Shown here in pieces: positions 27,624 through 38,212 of a DNA stretch of 64,000 nucleotides. The notes below the pieces were generated by a model. The model ran no database searches. It saw nothing but the letters and a program-made list of their open reading frames with translations, and was not told the origin of the DNA. The DNA comes from Heterostelium multicystogenum (taxonomy: Eukaryota; Evosea; Eumycetozoa; Acytosteliales; Acytosteliaceae): the NCBI GenBank assembly GCA_003667245.1, contig RCNN01000013.1, positions 41,873 to 105,872 on the forward strand, written 5' to 3'. Position 1 is the first letter of the stretch. Every line of letters starts with the position of its first letter. The position numbers and the translations under genes were made by a program.

Positions 27624-28397
27624 CCCATCCGGAACTGATGCCAACCACGCCCAGCGAAACCATCACCCGCTTCAGGGTGCTGACGGTCAATACCCACAAG
27701 GGCTTCACCGCGCTCAACCGGCGCTTCATCCTGCCCGAGTTGCGCGAGGCGATTCGCAGTGTGGCCGCCGACGTGGTGTTCCTTCAGGAAATCCACGGCA
27801 CCCACGAGCGCCACCCCAAGCGCTACAGCAACTGGCCGAGCATGCCGCAATACGAGTTCCTCGCCGACAGTATCTGGCCGCAATACGCCTACGGTCGCAA
27901 CGCGGTGTATCCCCATGGCGACCACGGTAATGCGTTGCTGTCGAAATTCCAGATCATCCGCTACGACAATCTCGACATCTCCCAGAGCGGCCACGAAAGT
28001 CGCGGGCTGCTGCATTGCGTGCTGCGCTTGCCGGGCAACGTGCAGGACGTGCATGCCATCTGCGTGCACCTGGGGCTGCGGGAAGTCCATCGCCAGCAGC
28101 AACTGCGCCTGATCGCGCAGCGGGGTCGCCGAGATTCCCGCCGACGCGCCGGTGATTGTCGCCGGTGATTTCAATGACTGGCGCCAGCGCGCCGATCTCG
28201 CCCACTGCGGGCTGCGGGAAGTGTTTATCGAAACCCACGGCAAGCCGGCCCGCACCTTCCCGGCGCGCCTGCCGCTGCTGCCGCTGGACCGCATCTATGT
28301 GCGCAACCTCAAGGTGCATCAGCCCCAAGTCCTGACCAGCCGCCCGTGGTCACACTTGTCGGACCATGCGCCGCTGTCGGTGGAGATCGAGCTATGA
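27620..28397 (+). CDS. ybhP: Endonuclease/exonuclease/phosphatase-fold protein, YbhP-like, one frameshift
   Basis: The EEP fold motifs appear in order: [19 protein letters not shown] (Asn), VVFLQEIHG (metal Glu), [42 protein letters not shown], then [13 protein letters not shown] (catalytic Asp/Asn) and [12 protein letters not shown] (catalytic Asp-His). One break near 28126 joins the halves. E. coli has the same trio ybhP-clsB-ybhN, so the name is supported by order as well as fold. The substrate is unproven. ATGA overlaps tie it to the genes on both sides. Confidence 0.87.
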
Positions 28398-29690
28398 ACA
28401 GCGCACCACTGGAAAAGGTCGCGGTGGAACACATCGCGACCGACCAACCGCCGGACGATGCCGTGGCCCGGGACCTGGATTACGGCTGGCAGAGCGGTAA
28501 CCAGATCGAGTTGCTGGAGAACGGCGAGGCCTACTTTCCCAAAGTGTTCGAGGCGATGCGCCAGGCCAGCGGGAGATCTTGCTGGAGACCTTTATCCTTT
28601 TCGAAGACAAGGTCGGCCACGAGCTCAAAGGCATTTTGATCGAAGCGGCGCAGCGTGGCGTCAAGGTCGTCGCCAGCCTCGATGGCTTTGGTTGTGGCGA
28701 GCTGACACCGGGGTTTCTCAGCGAATTGAGCCAGGCCGGCGTGACCGTGCAGATGTTCGACCCGGCGAGCAAGACATTGGGTTTTCGCACCAACTGGTTT
28801 CGCCGCCTGCACCGCAAGATTGTGGTGGTGGATGCCAGTGTGGCGTTTATCGGCGGGATCAATTTCTCGGCGGATCACCTGGGGGATTTCGGCCCCGAGG
28901 CCAAGCAGGATTATGCCGTGCAGGTGCAGGGCCCGGCAGTCGCCGACCTGCATCATTTCGCCCTCGCACAAAGTGGCCGGCGTGTGCGCAAGCGGCGCGG
29001 CTGGCGGCGCGAGCAACGCCCGTCGCCATGGACTGCCGGCGAAGGCGATGGCCTGGTACGGCTGATCTACCGGACAATCTGCAACACCGTACCGATATCG
29101 AAGAGGCCTACCTGCACGCCCTGCGCAAGGCCGAGCGGCGGGTGGTGATCGCCAACGCCTATTTCTTTCCCGGCTACCGCCTGCTGCGGGAAATTCGTAA
29201 TGCCGCGCGGCGCGGCGTGCACGTGCAGTTGATCATGCAGGGCCAGCCGGATGTGCTGCTGGCCAAGCTGGCGGCACGCATGCTCTATGACTATTTGCTC
29301 AAGGAAGGCGTGGTGATCCACGAGTACTGCCAGCGTCCGTTGCACGGCAAGGTAGCGCTGGTGGATGAAGAGTGGAGCACGGTGGGTTCGAGCAATCTCG
29401 ACCCGCTGAGCCTGTCGCTGAACCTGGAGGCGAATGTGCTGGTTCGTGATCGTGCCTTCAACCAGCAGTTGTTCGAGCGCCTGGAATATCTGAGCCAGAA
29501 CCACTGCAAGACCATGCCGGAAAACCGCGCGCCTCGCGGCTGGTTCTGGCGGGTGACCGTGGGTTTCGTGGTGTTCCATGTGCTGCGGCATTTTCCGTCG
29601 TGGACCGGCTGGTTGCCGGCCCACAAGCCGAGGTTGAAACCCTTCGTTCTTGAGGAGCGTGCGGATCATGACCCAAGCTCGCATCGCTGA
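28394..29690 (+). CDS. clsB: Cardiolipin synthase B, at least two frameshifts
   Basis: The two phospholipase-D HKD motifs are visible: [20 protein letters not shown] and [31 protein letters not shown]. ClsB joins phosphatidylglycerol with phosphatidylethanolamine or another phosphatidylglycerol to make cardiolipin. The N-terminal part reads [23 protein letters not shown], then [18 protein letters not shown]; the C-terminal part ends in a hydrophobic segment ([15 protein letters not shown]). Breaks lie near 28574 and 29078, with a poorly resolved stretch at 28980-29050. It overlaps ybhN by 23 bases. Confidence 0.9.
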
Positions 29691-30648
29691 AGAAAGCGCT
29701 CGCCCCGGCTTCTTGAAACGCTGGAAAAAACCGCTGACGGTGGTGTTTTTCCTGGTGCTGATCGTGTTGTTCGCCCTGCTCGCCCGGCGTATCGACTGGA
29801 GCGAAGTGCTCGACACCCTGGGCGACTTCAAGCTGCGCACGCTGCTCATCGCGGGTGCGCTGACCCTGTGCAGTTTCCTGGTGTATTCGTGCTTCGACCT
29901 GATCGGCCGCACCTACATCCGCCAGCCGTTGGGCTGGAAGCAGATTTTGCCGGTGGGCATCATCAGCTATGCGTTCAACCTCAACCTGAGCGCGTGGGTA
30001 GGTGGCATCGCCATGCGCTATCGGTTGTATTCCCGACTCGGGGTGAGCAGCGGGAACATCGCGAAGATCCTCGGCTTGAGCCTGGCCACCAACTGGTTCG
30101 GCTACATGGCGATTGCCGGCGCGGTATTCAGCAGCGGGCTGGTGACATTGCCGCCGGGGTGGAAGCTCAGCAGCGGTGCGTTGCAAGGCGTCGGCGTGCT
30201 GTTGGTACTGGCGAGCCTGGGTTACCTGCTGGCCTGTCGCTTGTCGAAAAAGCGTGCATGGTCGATACGCGGGATTGAAATCAGCCTGCCGTCGCTGCGC
30301 ATGGCAGTGTTGCAGTTGGCGCTCGGCGCGCTGAACTGGTCGCTGATGGCAGCAGTGATTTTTACCCTGCTGCCCAAGCAGCTGGATTACCCCGTGGTGC
30401 TCGGGGTGTTGCTGATCAGCAGCATTGCCGGAGTGGTCACACACATCCCGGCGGGGCTTGGTGTGCTGGAGGCTGTCTTCATTGCCTTGCTGCAGCACGA
30501 AGCGTCCCGCGGCAGTCTGCTCGCGGGGCTGATCGCCTACCGCGCGATCTACTTCATCCTGCCCCTGCTGGTGGCCCTGGTGATGTACCTCGCGGTCGAA
30601 GCCAAGGCCAAGGCATTGCGCGTGAAGAAAACGCCTACGACTGGATGA
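29668..30648 (+). CDS. ybhN: Lysylphosphatidylglycerol synthase TM-region family protein, YbhN-like
   Basis: This is an intact membrane protein of 326 residues with about eight helices (VVFFLVLIVLFALLARRI; LLIAGALTLCSFLVYSCFDLIG; ILPVGIISYAFNLNLSAWVGG; VVLGVLLISSIAGVVTHIPAGLGVLEAVFIALL; IYFILPLLVALVMYLAVEA). The family shares the flippase-like domain of MprF but lacks its synthase domain. The position after clsB, as in E. coli, suggests a role in phospholipid movement or maintenance. I use the ATG at 29668; an in-frame start 18 bases upstream is possible. Confidence 0.88.
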   Translation: MTQARIAEESARPGFLKRWKKPLTVVFFLVLIVLFALLARRIDWSEVLDTLGDFKLRTLLIAGALTLCSFLVYSCFDLIGRTYIRQPLGWKQILPVGIISYAFNLNLSAWVGGIAMRYRLYSRLGVSSGNIAKILGLSLATNWFGYMAIAGAVFSSGLVTLPPGWKLSSGALQGVGVLLVLASLGYLLACRLSKKRAWSIRGIEISLPSLRMAVLQLALGALNWSLMAAVIFTLLPKQLDYPVVLGVLLISSIAGVVTHIPAGLGVLEAVFIALLQHEASRGSLLAGLIAYRAIYFILPLLVALVMYLAVEAKAKALRVKKTPTTG

Positions 30649-31390
30649 TGCTCAAGCGCTCGCCCACCACCATCTCGGTAATCCAGTCCACCAGGATCGA
30701 GGTGTAGGCCTGCTGGGAAACCGGATCACTCAGGGAATGATCCGCACCGTCGATAATCCGGTGAGTCAGCGAATGCGTCTGCTGGCAGGCGGCGCGGTAG
30801 CTCATGATGGTGGCATGGGGCACGTGGTCGTCGGTCTCCGACTCCACGATCAACACATCACCGGTAAAACGCCGCGCATGCATGCAGGGCGCGATTGGTT
30901 TCGGCGTGCACAAAGGTGCCGCGATAATCCATCAGGTCGGCCTTGTCCAGGTCGCGCTTTGGGCTTGAGCCATTCCTGGTCGCGGTACAGCGCCGGCACC
31001 CGCAAAGCCAGCCAGCGCACGGGGCGCAGCGAAGTGAGGATGGCGGCCAGGTAACCGCCGTAGCTGGTGCCCACCACTGCCACCGCCGAGGTGTCGATGG
31101 CCGGGTGTGACAACAGGCGGTCGTAGGCCGCGAGCAGGTCGCGCAGGTTGTCTTCGCGGGTGACGCGGGATAACGGAATGCCGTTGCCGGCATGGCCGCG
31201 CAGGTCGAATGTAAGGCATACACAACCGAGCCCGGCGATACCCTTGGCGCGTTCCAGGTCACGCTCCTGGCTCCCGCCCCAGCCGTGCACAAACAACACC
31301 CCCGGTACTTTTCGATTTGGGACTGAGGAAGGTCCCGCTCATCTGTTCGTCGTCGATATCAATGGCAATGGTTTCGCTTCTAGCCGTCAT
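30635..31390 (-). CDS. Alpha/beta hydrolase (S9/dienelactone-hydrolase-like), several frameshifts
   Basis: The frame starts [21 protein letters not shown], then, after one extra base near 31310, [19 protein letters not shown] (oxyanion HGWGG), [31 protein letters not shown] (nucleophile GTSYG), [15 protein letters not shown] (acid) and [12 protein letters not shown] (catalytic His). Further breaks lie near 30960 and 30895. The substrate is unknown. Its start overlaps the DUF3182 stop by 11 bases, so the two are co-expressed, and its end overlaps ybhN's 3' end by 14 bases (convergent). Confidence 0.82.
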
Positions 31391-32489
31391 AGGATTTGAC
31401 CGTCACGTACTTGAGAAGAAAGTCGCTGTTTTCTGCCGGGCCCCGGTACACCTCGATCGCGTCAGCGGGCAGTGGCTGGTCGACGTAGGTTTCTACCGAC
31501 GAGACATAAATCGCCCGCAGCCCGGGATTGTTGACGAAGCTTTGCAGCGCCGCGACTTCCGCGCTGCTGGCCCCGCCCATGCGCCAGGATTGCTCGAGCA
31601 CGCCGCTGCGGCGTTGGCCGTCGCTGTCCAGGCCCTGGGCGATATCGTAATTGCGCCGCGAAGCGTAGAACCCGGGATAGGCCTCATCCGCCGCGTTATC
31701 GAAGACCTGCGCTTGCTGGATGGCCAGGCGCACGTCATCGGGCAGGTCGAGCTTGAGCAGGTCTTCGTAGTAGCCCTGGACCACCAACAGGTTGGAACCA
31801 CCATAGACCTCTTCGCCCTGCCCGTCCCGGGTCAGGTATTGATCGCCGCAGTAGCTGATGACGTGATCGCCGATAAAGCTCTGGCCGACACTGTGGGTGA
31901 CCACGTCACTCAGGTCCTGCTCCAGCACCACGCCGTCGCTGAACAATTGCGCCGCATCAGGGCGCGCGAGGATGGCATCGAACTCGTCGAGGCTGCGGAT
32001 CACTTCCTGGCCGCGACCGGCGCAGGCATGCACGGGCTTGAGACGGATCGGGCCGGTGTACAGCAAATGGGTCGCCGCCGGCCGCGCATCTGCCAGGGCG
32101 TGCACACTCAACCCATCCAGCACCACATTGCGGATGCGCTCGGAAAACAGCGGCGACCAGCCTTCGGGCGCAACCGCGTTTTTATTCAGCAAACCGTGGC
32201 TGATGGCCTTGGTGCAGATGAAATCGTGATCGACGTAGCCGCCCCACAGATCCTCAGGGCCTTTGACGCCGAATTGCCGCGCCTGGGCCGCACCGACCAG
32301 CGTCTGAGTGGGTAACAGGTAGAGCTCGCGCCCCACTGTGCAGCTCAGGGTTATAGCTGCCGCCATATTTGAGCCGAGGACGTGCGCCAGCCAACGGGCC
32401 AGGGCGCGGTTGGTCTCCACTTCGTGCAATGGCGCTTGCGGACGGATTGAATGCGCCACCACGATTTTTTTGCGATTTGTCGGGGTCAT
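31380..32489 (-). CDS. DUF3182 family protein
   Basis: This is an intact 369-residue frame from an ATG at 32489 (AAGGGGG upstream): NRKKIVVAHSIRPQAPLHEVETNRALARWLA, AKAISHGLL-type TKAISHGLLNKNAVAPEGW, LYTGPIRLKPVHACAGRGQEVI, DGVVLEQDLSDVVTHSVGQ and YGGSNLLVVQGYYEDLLKL. The middle has the look of an ATP-grasp-like enzyme (a Lys/Glu-rich nucleotide region), but I cannot prove activity. It precedes the alpha/beta hydrolase and overlaps it. Confidence 0.75.
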   Translation of the reverse strand: MTPTNRKKIVVAHSIRPQAPLHEVETNRALARWLAHVLGSNMAAAITLSCTVGRELYLLPTQTLVGAAQARQFGVKGPEDLWGGYVDHDFICTKAISHGLLNKNAVAPEGWSPLFSERIRNVVLDGLSVHALADARPAATHLLYTGPIRLKPVHACAGRGQEVIRSLDEFDAILARPDAAQLFSDGVVLEQDLSDVVTHSVGQSFIGDHVISYCGDQYLTRDGQGEEVYGGSNLLVVQGYYEDLLKLDLPDDVRLAIQQAQVFDNAADEAYPGFYASRRNYDIAQGLDSDGQRRSGVLEQSWRMGGASSAEVAALQSFVNNPGLRAIYVSSVETYVDQPLPADAIEVYRGPAENSDFLLKYVTVKSYDG

Positions 32490-32660
32490 GCGTCCCCCTT
32501 GGCTCTGCTGCCATGTGTGTAAGGAAACGGTAGCAGGGATCAAGCCAAGGCGGCGTTTGTTTAAACGCGCGGGGAATCAATCAGTTGCGGGAAAAGCGAT
32601 AGCACTTGGCCTGTTTTATTCTGCACGAAATGCTCAAGGTGTCGCGGCGTTCTGCACGAT

Positions 32661-33647
32661 TCAGGCTTGCGCCTTAGAGGGCGTCACGCCGAAACGGCTG
32701 CGGTAATCACTTGGCGCCAGCCCGGTGATTTTCTTGAATGTGGCGCGGAAAGCACCAGGGTCCTGATAACCCACGGTCCAGGCGATGTGATCAATGGTGC
32801 CGTTGGTGAACTCGAGCATCTGGCGCGCCTTGCCGACACGCAAGGTGCTGGCAATATTCGGTGGGTTTCAAACCGGTGGCGGCGCGGAACCGTCGCAGGA
32901 AGGTGCGCTCCTCAAGTCCCGCCTCCTGCGCCATGGCAGCCAACGAAACATCCACCGCACCGCTGGCCTGCAGCCAATGTTGCACCTTGAGAATCGCAGC
33001 GTCGCCATGGGCAAGGATCGGCGCAAAGTTACTGCCGCACTCACTGGCGCTGTCACTGTGTTCGATCACCAGGAAACGCGCGTGCTGGCAGCGATGCCTC
33101 GGGCCGAGCAAACACGGTCCCACCAGGCGCAGGCCCAATTCGGACCAGGCCATGAGGCCGGCGGTGGTGATCAAGTCGCCGTCGTCGACGATGGGTTTGT
33201 CGGCTTCCAGGCGAATCGCCGGATAACGGGCGGCGAAGGTTTTCGCCGACGTCCAGTGCGTGGTGGCGCTGCGACCGTCCAACAGGCCGCTTTCCGCCAT
33301 CAGGATCGAACCTACGCACACCCCGCCCAGAATGGTCCCGGAGCGATGTTGCTGGCGCAGCCAATCCAGCAATTCGGCGGACGCCTGGCCCTCGGAAAAA
33401 AGCCGGCAATGGAGGGTGGAATCAGCAAGGCCGTCAACCTATCCCCGCTACCGGGCTCGCTATCGAATACACGGGCCGGGCGCACCGCCTGTTTCAGCCT
33501 GCCAATGGCTGATGCGCAGGACGGCAGTTGCTCCGACTGATGCTCGGTCGCAATCCGGTTGGCGACCGCGAACAGGTCGGTCAAGCCATGCACGGCGGCC
33601 ATTTGCGCACCGCTGTAGATCAGCACGCCGAGTTCGACGATCGCCAT
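32661..33647 (-). CDS. GlxA-family AraC transcriptional regulator (DJ-1 domain plus HTH), several frameshifts
   Basis: The N-terminal DJ-1/PfpI domain reads VELGVLIYSGAQMAAVHGLTDLFAVAN and LGGVCVGSILMAESGLLDGRSATTHW; the C-terminal AraC domain reads WLQASGAVDVSLAAMAQEAGLEERTFLRRFRAATGLKPTEY and then RVGKARQMLEFTNGTIDHIAWTVGYQDPGAFRATFKKITGLAPSDYRSRF, two helix-turn-helix units. Breaks lie near 33395, 33110 and 32857. It is divergent from the cysteine hydrolase gene (96 bases between starts), which it probably controls. Confidence 0.85.
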
Positions 33648-33742
33648 TGTCAGTTTTCCCTCTGTTATTGTCGGTGCGGCCAATCCCCAGGCGTCACGCC
33701 AGCCAGGATACTGGACGCATCAACCCTCACAAGGAAACCAAC

Positions 33743-34294
33743 ATGGCCAAGCAAGCGCTCATCCTAATCGATATCCAGAACGACTACTTCCCCCAGGGCA
33801 AGTGGCCGCTAGACGGAGTGGACGCGGCGGCAGACAAGGCGCAGCAAGTGCTACAGGCATTTCGCCAGGCAGGCGATGCGGTGATTCACGTACGCCACGA
33901 ATTCACCTCCGACGATGCCCCCTTCTTCACCCCGGGTTCGGAAGGTGCAAACCTGCACCCCAAGGTGCTGAACCAGGCCGACGAGCCCGTGGTGCTCAAG
34001 CATTTCGTCAATGCGTTTCCGCGAAACCAACCTGCGGGCCCTGCTGGAACAACGCAGCATCACCGAACTGGTGGTGGTGGGCAGCATGAGCCATATGTGC
34101 ATCGACGGCGTGGTGCGCGCCGCGTCGGACCTGGGCTACAGCGTGACCGTGATCCACGATGCCTGCGCCACGCGGGACCTGGAATTCAATGGCAGCGTCG
34201 TGCCGGCAGCCCAGGTGCATGCGGCGTTTATGTCGTCGCTGGGTTTGCTTATGCGAGCGTGGTATCGGCGGAACAGTTCTTGTCCGCCGATTGA
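33743..34294 (+). CDS. Cysteine hydrolase, isochorismatase family, two frameshifts
   Basis: The catalytic triad is visible: Asp in ALILIDIQNDYFPQGKW, Lys in VVLKHFVNAF and Cys in VVGSMSHMCIDGVVRAASDLGYS. The C terminus reads VHAAFMSSLG then FAYASVVSAEQFLSAD after a break near 34243; the other break is near 34013. Relatives hydrolyse amides such as nicotinamide or streptothricin; the substrate is unknown here. It is divergent from the GlxA-type regulator. Confidence 0.85.
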   Translation: MAKQALILIDIQNDYFPQGKWPLDGVDAAADKAQQVLQAFRQAGDAVIHVRHEFTSDDAPFFTPGSEGANLHPKVLNQADEPVVLKHFVNAFPRNQPAGPAGTTQHHRTGGGGQHEPYVHRRRGARRVGPGLQRDRDPRCLRHAGPGIQWQRRAGSPGACGVYVVAGFAYASVVSAEQFLSAD

Positions 34295-34306
34295 CCTTCT
34301 CCGCGC

Positions 34307-35068
34307 TTACCGGGTAGCGATGATGAACAGGCGCGGAAACGGCAGCAACACAGTGCCATCGGCCAGCGCTGGATAAGCCTTGGTGATCCGCGCCAGGTAC
34401 TCGTCGAGGAAGGCGTTCCTTTCTGACTCGGTCAGGGGCGCCAGGAATGGACGCAATGCCGACCCCTTGAACCACTCCACCACCGCGGCGGAACCTGCCA
34501 GCGGATGGTGGTAAGTGGTGCGCCATACATCCACGGTGGAACAGTGTTGGCTCAGCAACTCAAAGTAGTAGCTCGCGGTATGGCGTTCATTGTGTTTGAC
34601 GCTGCCGATCTTTGCGGCCCACGGGCCGTCCGCCGCGACTTCCCGCGCCAGCTTATGGGCCGGCTCGTCAAGATTGTCGGGCGTCTGCACCGCCAGGGTG
34701 CCGCCGGAGGTCAGTTGATTGACTAAATGCGGATACAGCGTGGCGTGATCAGGCAGCCATTGCAGCGATGCATTGGCGAGGATGACGTCGAATTTCTGCA
34801 CAGGGTTCCAGGCGCCGATATCAGCCAATTCGAAGTTCAACGCGGGCAGGCGCTTGCGGGCGTCGACCAGCATGTCATCGGAACTGTCCATGCCGGTGAC
34901 CAATGCCTGCGGAAAGCGATCAGCCAGGACTTCAGTCGAATTGCCCGGGCCGCAACCCAGGTCGACGGCGGTGCGCACATCACCCTCAGGGATGGCCGCT
35001 ACCAGATCCCGGACGGGACGAGTGCGCTGTTGTTCGAACATCGAGTATTGCTTGGCTGACCAGGTCAT
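34307..35068 (-). CDS. tam: Trans-aconitate 2-methyltransferase
   Basis: This is an intact 253-residue frame with the family N terminus TWSAKQYSMFEQQRTRPVRDLVAAIP, SAM motif I VDLGCGPGNSTEVLADRFP, GMDSSDDMLVDARKRLP, ILANASLQWLPDH, LAVQTPDNLDEPAHKLARE and YLARITKAYP near the C terminus. Tam methylates trans-aconitate, a spontaneous inhibitor of the citric acid cycle. It converges with the cysteine hydrolase (12-base gap) and diverges from the LysR gene. Confidence 0.93.
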   Translation of the reverse strand: MTWSAKQYSMFEQQRTRPVRDLVAAIPEGDVRTAVDLGCGPGNSTEVLADRFPQALVTGMDSSDDMLVDARKRLPALNFELADIGAWNPVQKFDVILANASLQWLPDHATLYPHLVNQLTSGGTLAVQTPDNLDEPAHKLAREVAADGPWAAKIGSVKHNERHTASYYFELLSQHCSTVDVWRTTYHHPLAGSAAVVEWFKGSALRPFLAPLTESERNAFLDEYLARITKAYPALADGTVLLPFPRLFIIATR

Positions 35069-35172
35069 TGCGGCATTCCTTCTTCTGTGAGGAGTGACGA
35101 CAGCCTAAATCTTGTGATCCATGAGAACAAATGCCACGATTGATCATCTCCCATACCTGAAAAGTATTTCCT

Positions 35173-36083
35173 ATGCTGGAACTCAGGCAGCTCAGGGCCT
35201 TCGTCGCGATTGCCGAAGAAGGCTATATCACCCGCGCGGCAGAACGACTGGGCATGCAGCAACCGCCGCTGACCCGCCTGTTGCAAAGTCTTGAAGCCGA
35301 GTTGGGTGTGGGTGCTGATGGAGCGCCTGCCACGAGGCGTGCGCCCGACCACTGCGGGGCAGGCCTTGCTGGAAGAGGCGCGGCATATCTTGGCCAGCGT
35401 CGATGGTGTGGCCGACATTGTGCGCCGCGCCGCCCGAGGTGAACGCGGACGCCTGGCGATTGGTTTCACCAGCTCTGCCGCCTTGCATCCGTTTGTGCCC
35501 AGCGTACTGCGCCTGTTTCGAGAAACCTTTGTCGGCGTTTCAGTGGTACTGGAAGAAGCCGGTACCGGTGAACTGCTGGACGCGTTGCTGCACGAAAAGC
35601 TCGACGCGGCGTTCATTCGCTCGCCGCTGAGCGGGGACGCAGGCGTTTGCAGGACCAGCCAATTCTGGTGGAGCCAATGTTGCTGGCGCTGCCTACCGAC
35701 CACCCACTGGCTATCAACCCGTCGACGCCGCTGCCGTTGGCGGCATTGGCCACCGAGGCGTTTGTGCTGTATCGGCGCCGGGTAGGGCTTGGGTTGTATG
35801 ACGCGATTCTGGTGGCGTGTCGAGAAGCGGGTTTCAGCCCGCAAGTTGTGCAAGAGGCGCCGCGCATGACGGCGACGTTGAGCCTGGTGGCTGCGGGGCT
35901 TGGGGTTTCGATTGTGCCTGCCTCAATGCAACGGTTGCGGGGCGACGGGATTGTTTATCGCGAGCTTTCGGAGTGCCGGAGCCTGGTGGCGCCGTTGCAC
36001 CTGGCTACCCGGTAGGTGATACGTCGTCGGTATTGGAGAGGTTTCGGGAGTTGGTGGTGGGCGCCGCTTCTACTGACGTTTAG
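35173..36083 (+). CDS. LysR-family transcriptional regulator, three frameshifts
   Basis: The N-terminal winged helix is LELRQLRAFVAIAEEGYITRAAERLGMQQPPLTRLLQSLEAELGV; after one extra base near 35313 it continues LMERLPRGVRPTTAGQALLEEARHIL. The ligand domain reads GRLAIGFTSSAALHPFVPSVLRLF and ATLSLVAAGLGVSIVPASMQRL, as in BenM/CatM-type regulators. Further breaks lie near 35640 and 36011. The last is one missing base, and the corrected frame ends VLERFRELVVGAASTDV with a TAG at 36081-36083, whereas the raw frame stops at 36015. It is divergent from tam (104 bases). Confidence 0.87.
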
Positions 36084-36104
36084 CGGATTGCCGTGTCCGC
36101 AATG

Positions 36105-36138
36105 AAAAACCCCCGGGGCCAAGGCCACCGGGGGTTTT
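36105..36138. terminator. Bidirectional terminator between the LysR gene and ssb
   Basis: AAAACCCCCGG pairs with CCGGGGGTTTT across a GGCCAAGGCCA loop, with A and T runs at both ends. It separates two convergent genes. Confidence 0.9.
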
Positions 36139-36174
36139 CTGGTGTTACGCGACAGTTCTGGGTCTCAAGCGACC

Positions 36175-36694
36175 TTAGAACGGAATATCGTCATCAAAGC
36201 TGTCGAAGTCGGCTGCCGGCTGAGGAGCGGCCTGCTGTGGCGCTGGACGCGACTCACGCTGTGGCTGCTGGGTTGGCTGCGGACGGGACTGCTGCTGTGG
36301 ACGCGGTGCCGAGTTGGACATGCCGCCCTGGCCCTGTTGGTCGCCCTGTGGACGGCCGCCCAGCAGTTGCATGGTGCCTTGCATGTCGACCACGATTTCA
36401 GTGGTGTAACGCTTGATGCCGTCTTTTTCCCACTCGCGGGTTTGCAGCTTGCCTTCGATGTAGACCTGCGAACCTTTGCGCAGGTATTCACCGGCGATCT
36501 CTGCAACCTTGCCGAACATCGACACACGGTGCCATTCGGTTTTCTCGACCTTCTGGCCGGTTTGCTTGTCGGTCCACTGTTCGCTGGTCGCCAGACTCAG
36601 GTTGGTCACGGCGTTACCGTTCGGCAAGTAGCGAACTTCGGGATCCTGGCCGCATGTACCGACCAATATGACTTTGTTTAACCCCACGGGCCAT
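36175..36694 (-). CDS. ssb: Single-stranded DNA-binding protein, frameshifted near the start
   Basis: The OB fold reads [74 protein letters not shown] and [18 protein letters not shown]; a Gln/Pro/Arg-rich linker follows, and the end is the acidic partner-binding tip DDDIPF. The start is the ATG at 36694 after TAGGAG; it gives MARGVNKVIL only after one extra A near 36677 is removed. The gene is essential, so the break is almost certainly a sequence error. It follows the MFS gene by about nine bases. Confidence 0.95.
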
Positions 36695-36703
36695 AACGTT
36701 CTC

Positions 36704-38101
36704 CTAGGCTGGGCGCGCTGTCGGCACTGGGTTGACCAGTTGCTCGAGCGTCGCGCGATCCAATAATTCGGTGTCCAATTTGATGTAGATGGCGGCTTCT
36801 TCAGTAACAACCACAGCATCCGTAACCCCAACAACGGCCTTAAGGCGCTCGACCAGACCGGCTTCGCGGATCGCTTCGGGCGATAACGGCAAGCGCAGGC
36901 TCGTCACATAGGGAGGTTCGCGCATGGTAACAGCAAAGGCTAGCCAGAGGGCAGCCAGACCTGCGCATCCCAGGAACACAACCCGACAAACCGCCATGCT
37001 GGAACATCCAGCCGCCCATGATCCCGCCCAGTGCAGAACGAGGAACTGGCTGGTGGAATACACGCCCATCGCCGTGCCTTTGCCGCCGGCCGGTGAAACC
37101 TTACTGATCAGCGAAGGCAGTGAAGCCTCCAGCAGGTTGAACGCGGTGAAGAACACCACCGTGCCGATCACCAGCGCCCGCAGGCTGTCGCCGAACTGCC
37201 AGAAGAATAGCTCAGTGAGCATCAATGTCGCGACGGCGCCCAGCAGAACTCGTTTCATTTTGCGTTTCTTCTCGCCGTAGATGATGAACGGGATCATGGC
37301 GAAGAACGAAATCAGCAGCGCGGTCAGGTACACCCACCAGTGCTGCTCCTTGGGCAGCCCGGCTTTTTTGTACCAGGGCCAGGGGCAAGGCGACGAAGCT
37401 GCACATCAGCATTGCGTGTAATACGAAGATACCCAAATCCAGGCGCAACAGGTCCGGGTGCTTGAGTGTCGGCAGCAATGCCTGCTTGGCGACGCCCGAC
37501 TCACGGTGCTGCAACGGCCCCGTGGAATGCGGAACCATGAAGGCGACAATCACGATGCCGAACAGCGCCATGCCACCCGTCGCCAGGAACAGGCCGTGCA
37601 AGCCGAACGCGCGGGTCAGCAGCGGGCCAACTACCATCGCCACGGCGAACGAAAGACCGATGGTCATGCCGATCATGGCCATGGCCTTGGTACGGTGTTG
37701 TTCGCGGGTCAGGTCGGAGAGCAGTGCCATGACGGCGGCGGAAATCGCGCCGGCGCCTTGCAGGACGCGTCCGGCGATCACGCCCCAGATCGAATCGGCA
37801 TTGGCCGCAAGCACACTGCCCAGGGCGAAGACGATCAGGCCGAGGTAGATCACCGGCCGGCGGCCGATGCGGTCGGAAATGACGCCGAACGGAATCTGAA
37901 ACAGCGCCTGGGTCAGGCCATAGGCGCCAATCGCCAGGCCGATCAGGGCCGGGGTCGCTCCTGCGAGATTCCATTCCATAGGTTGCCAGCACCGGCAAAC
38001 ACCATAAACATGCCAAGCATACGGAATGCGAACACCAGGGCCAGACCGCTTGCTGCGCGGGTCTCGCTGCCACTCATGCGTTCGCTGTGGGGATCGTGCA
38101 T
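36704..38101 (-). CDS. MFS transporter upstream of ssb, several frameshifts
   Basis: The product starts [24 protein letters not shown] and has 12 predicted helices, with the A motif in [20 protein letters not shown] and helix five in [36 protein letters not shown]; the second half has [27 protein letters not shown]. The last 80 residues ([33 protein letters not shown]) are a soluble tail. Breaks lie near 37985, 37965, 37365 and 37035. It sits between uvrA (divergent) and ssb (co-directional), its usual place in Pseudomonas. Substrate unknown. Confidence 0.87.
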
Positions 38102-38212
38102 GGATAAACCTCGTGTGAACCGGCGGCGATTCTACCAGTCCATCGATTGAGAGGGTATATGCGGCGCTTTGCCGCGCAGCTTTCATGTAAGGCTGCACCC
38201 GGCACTTTGACA

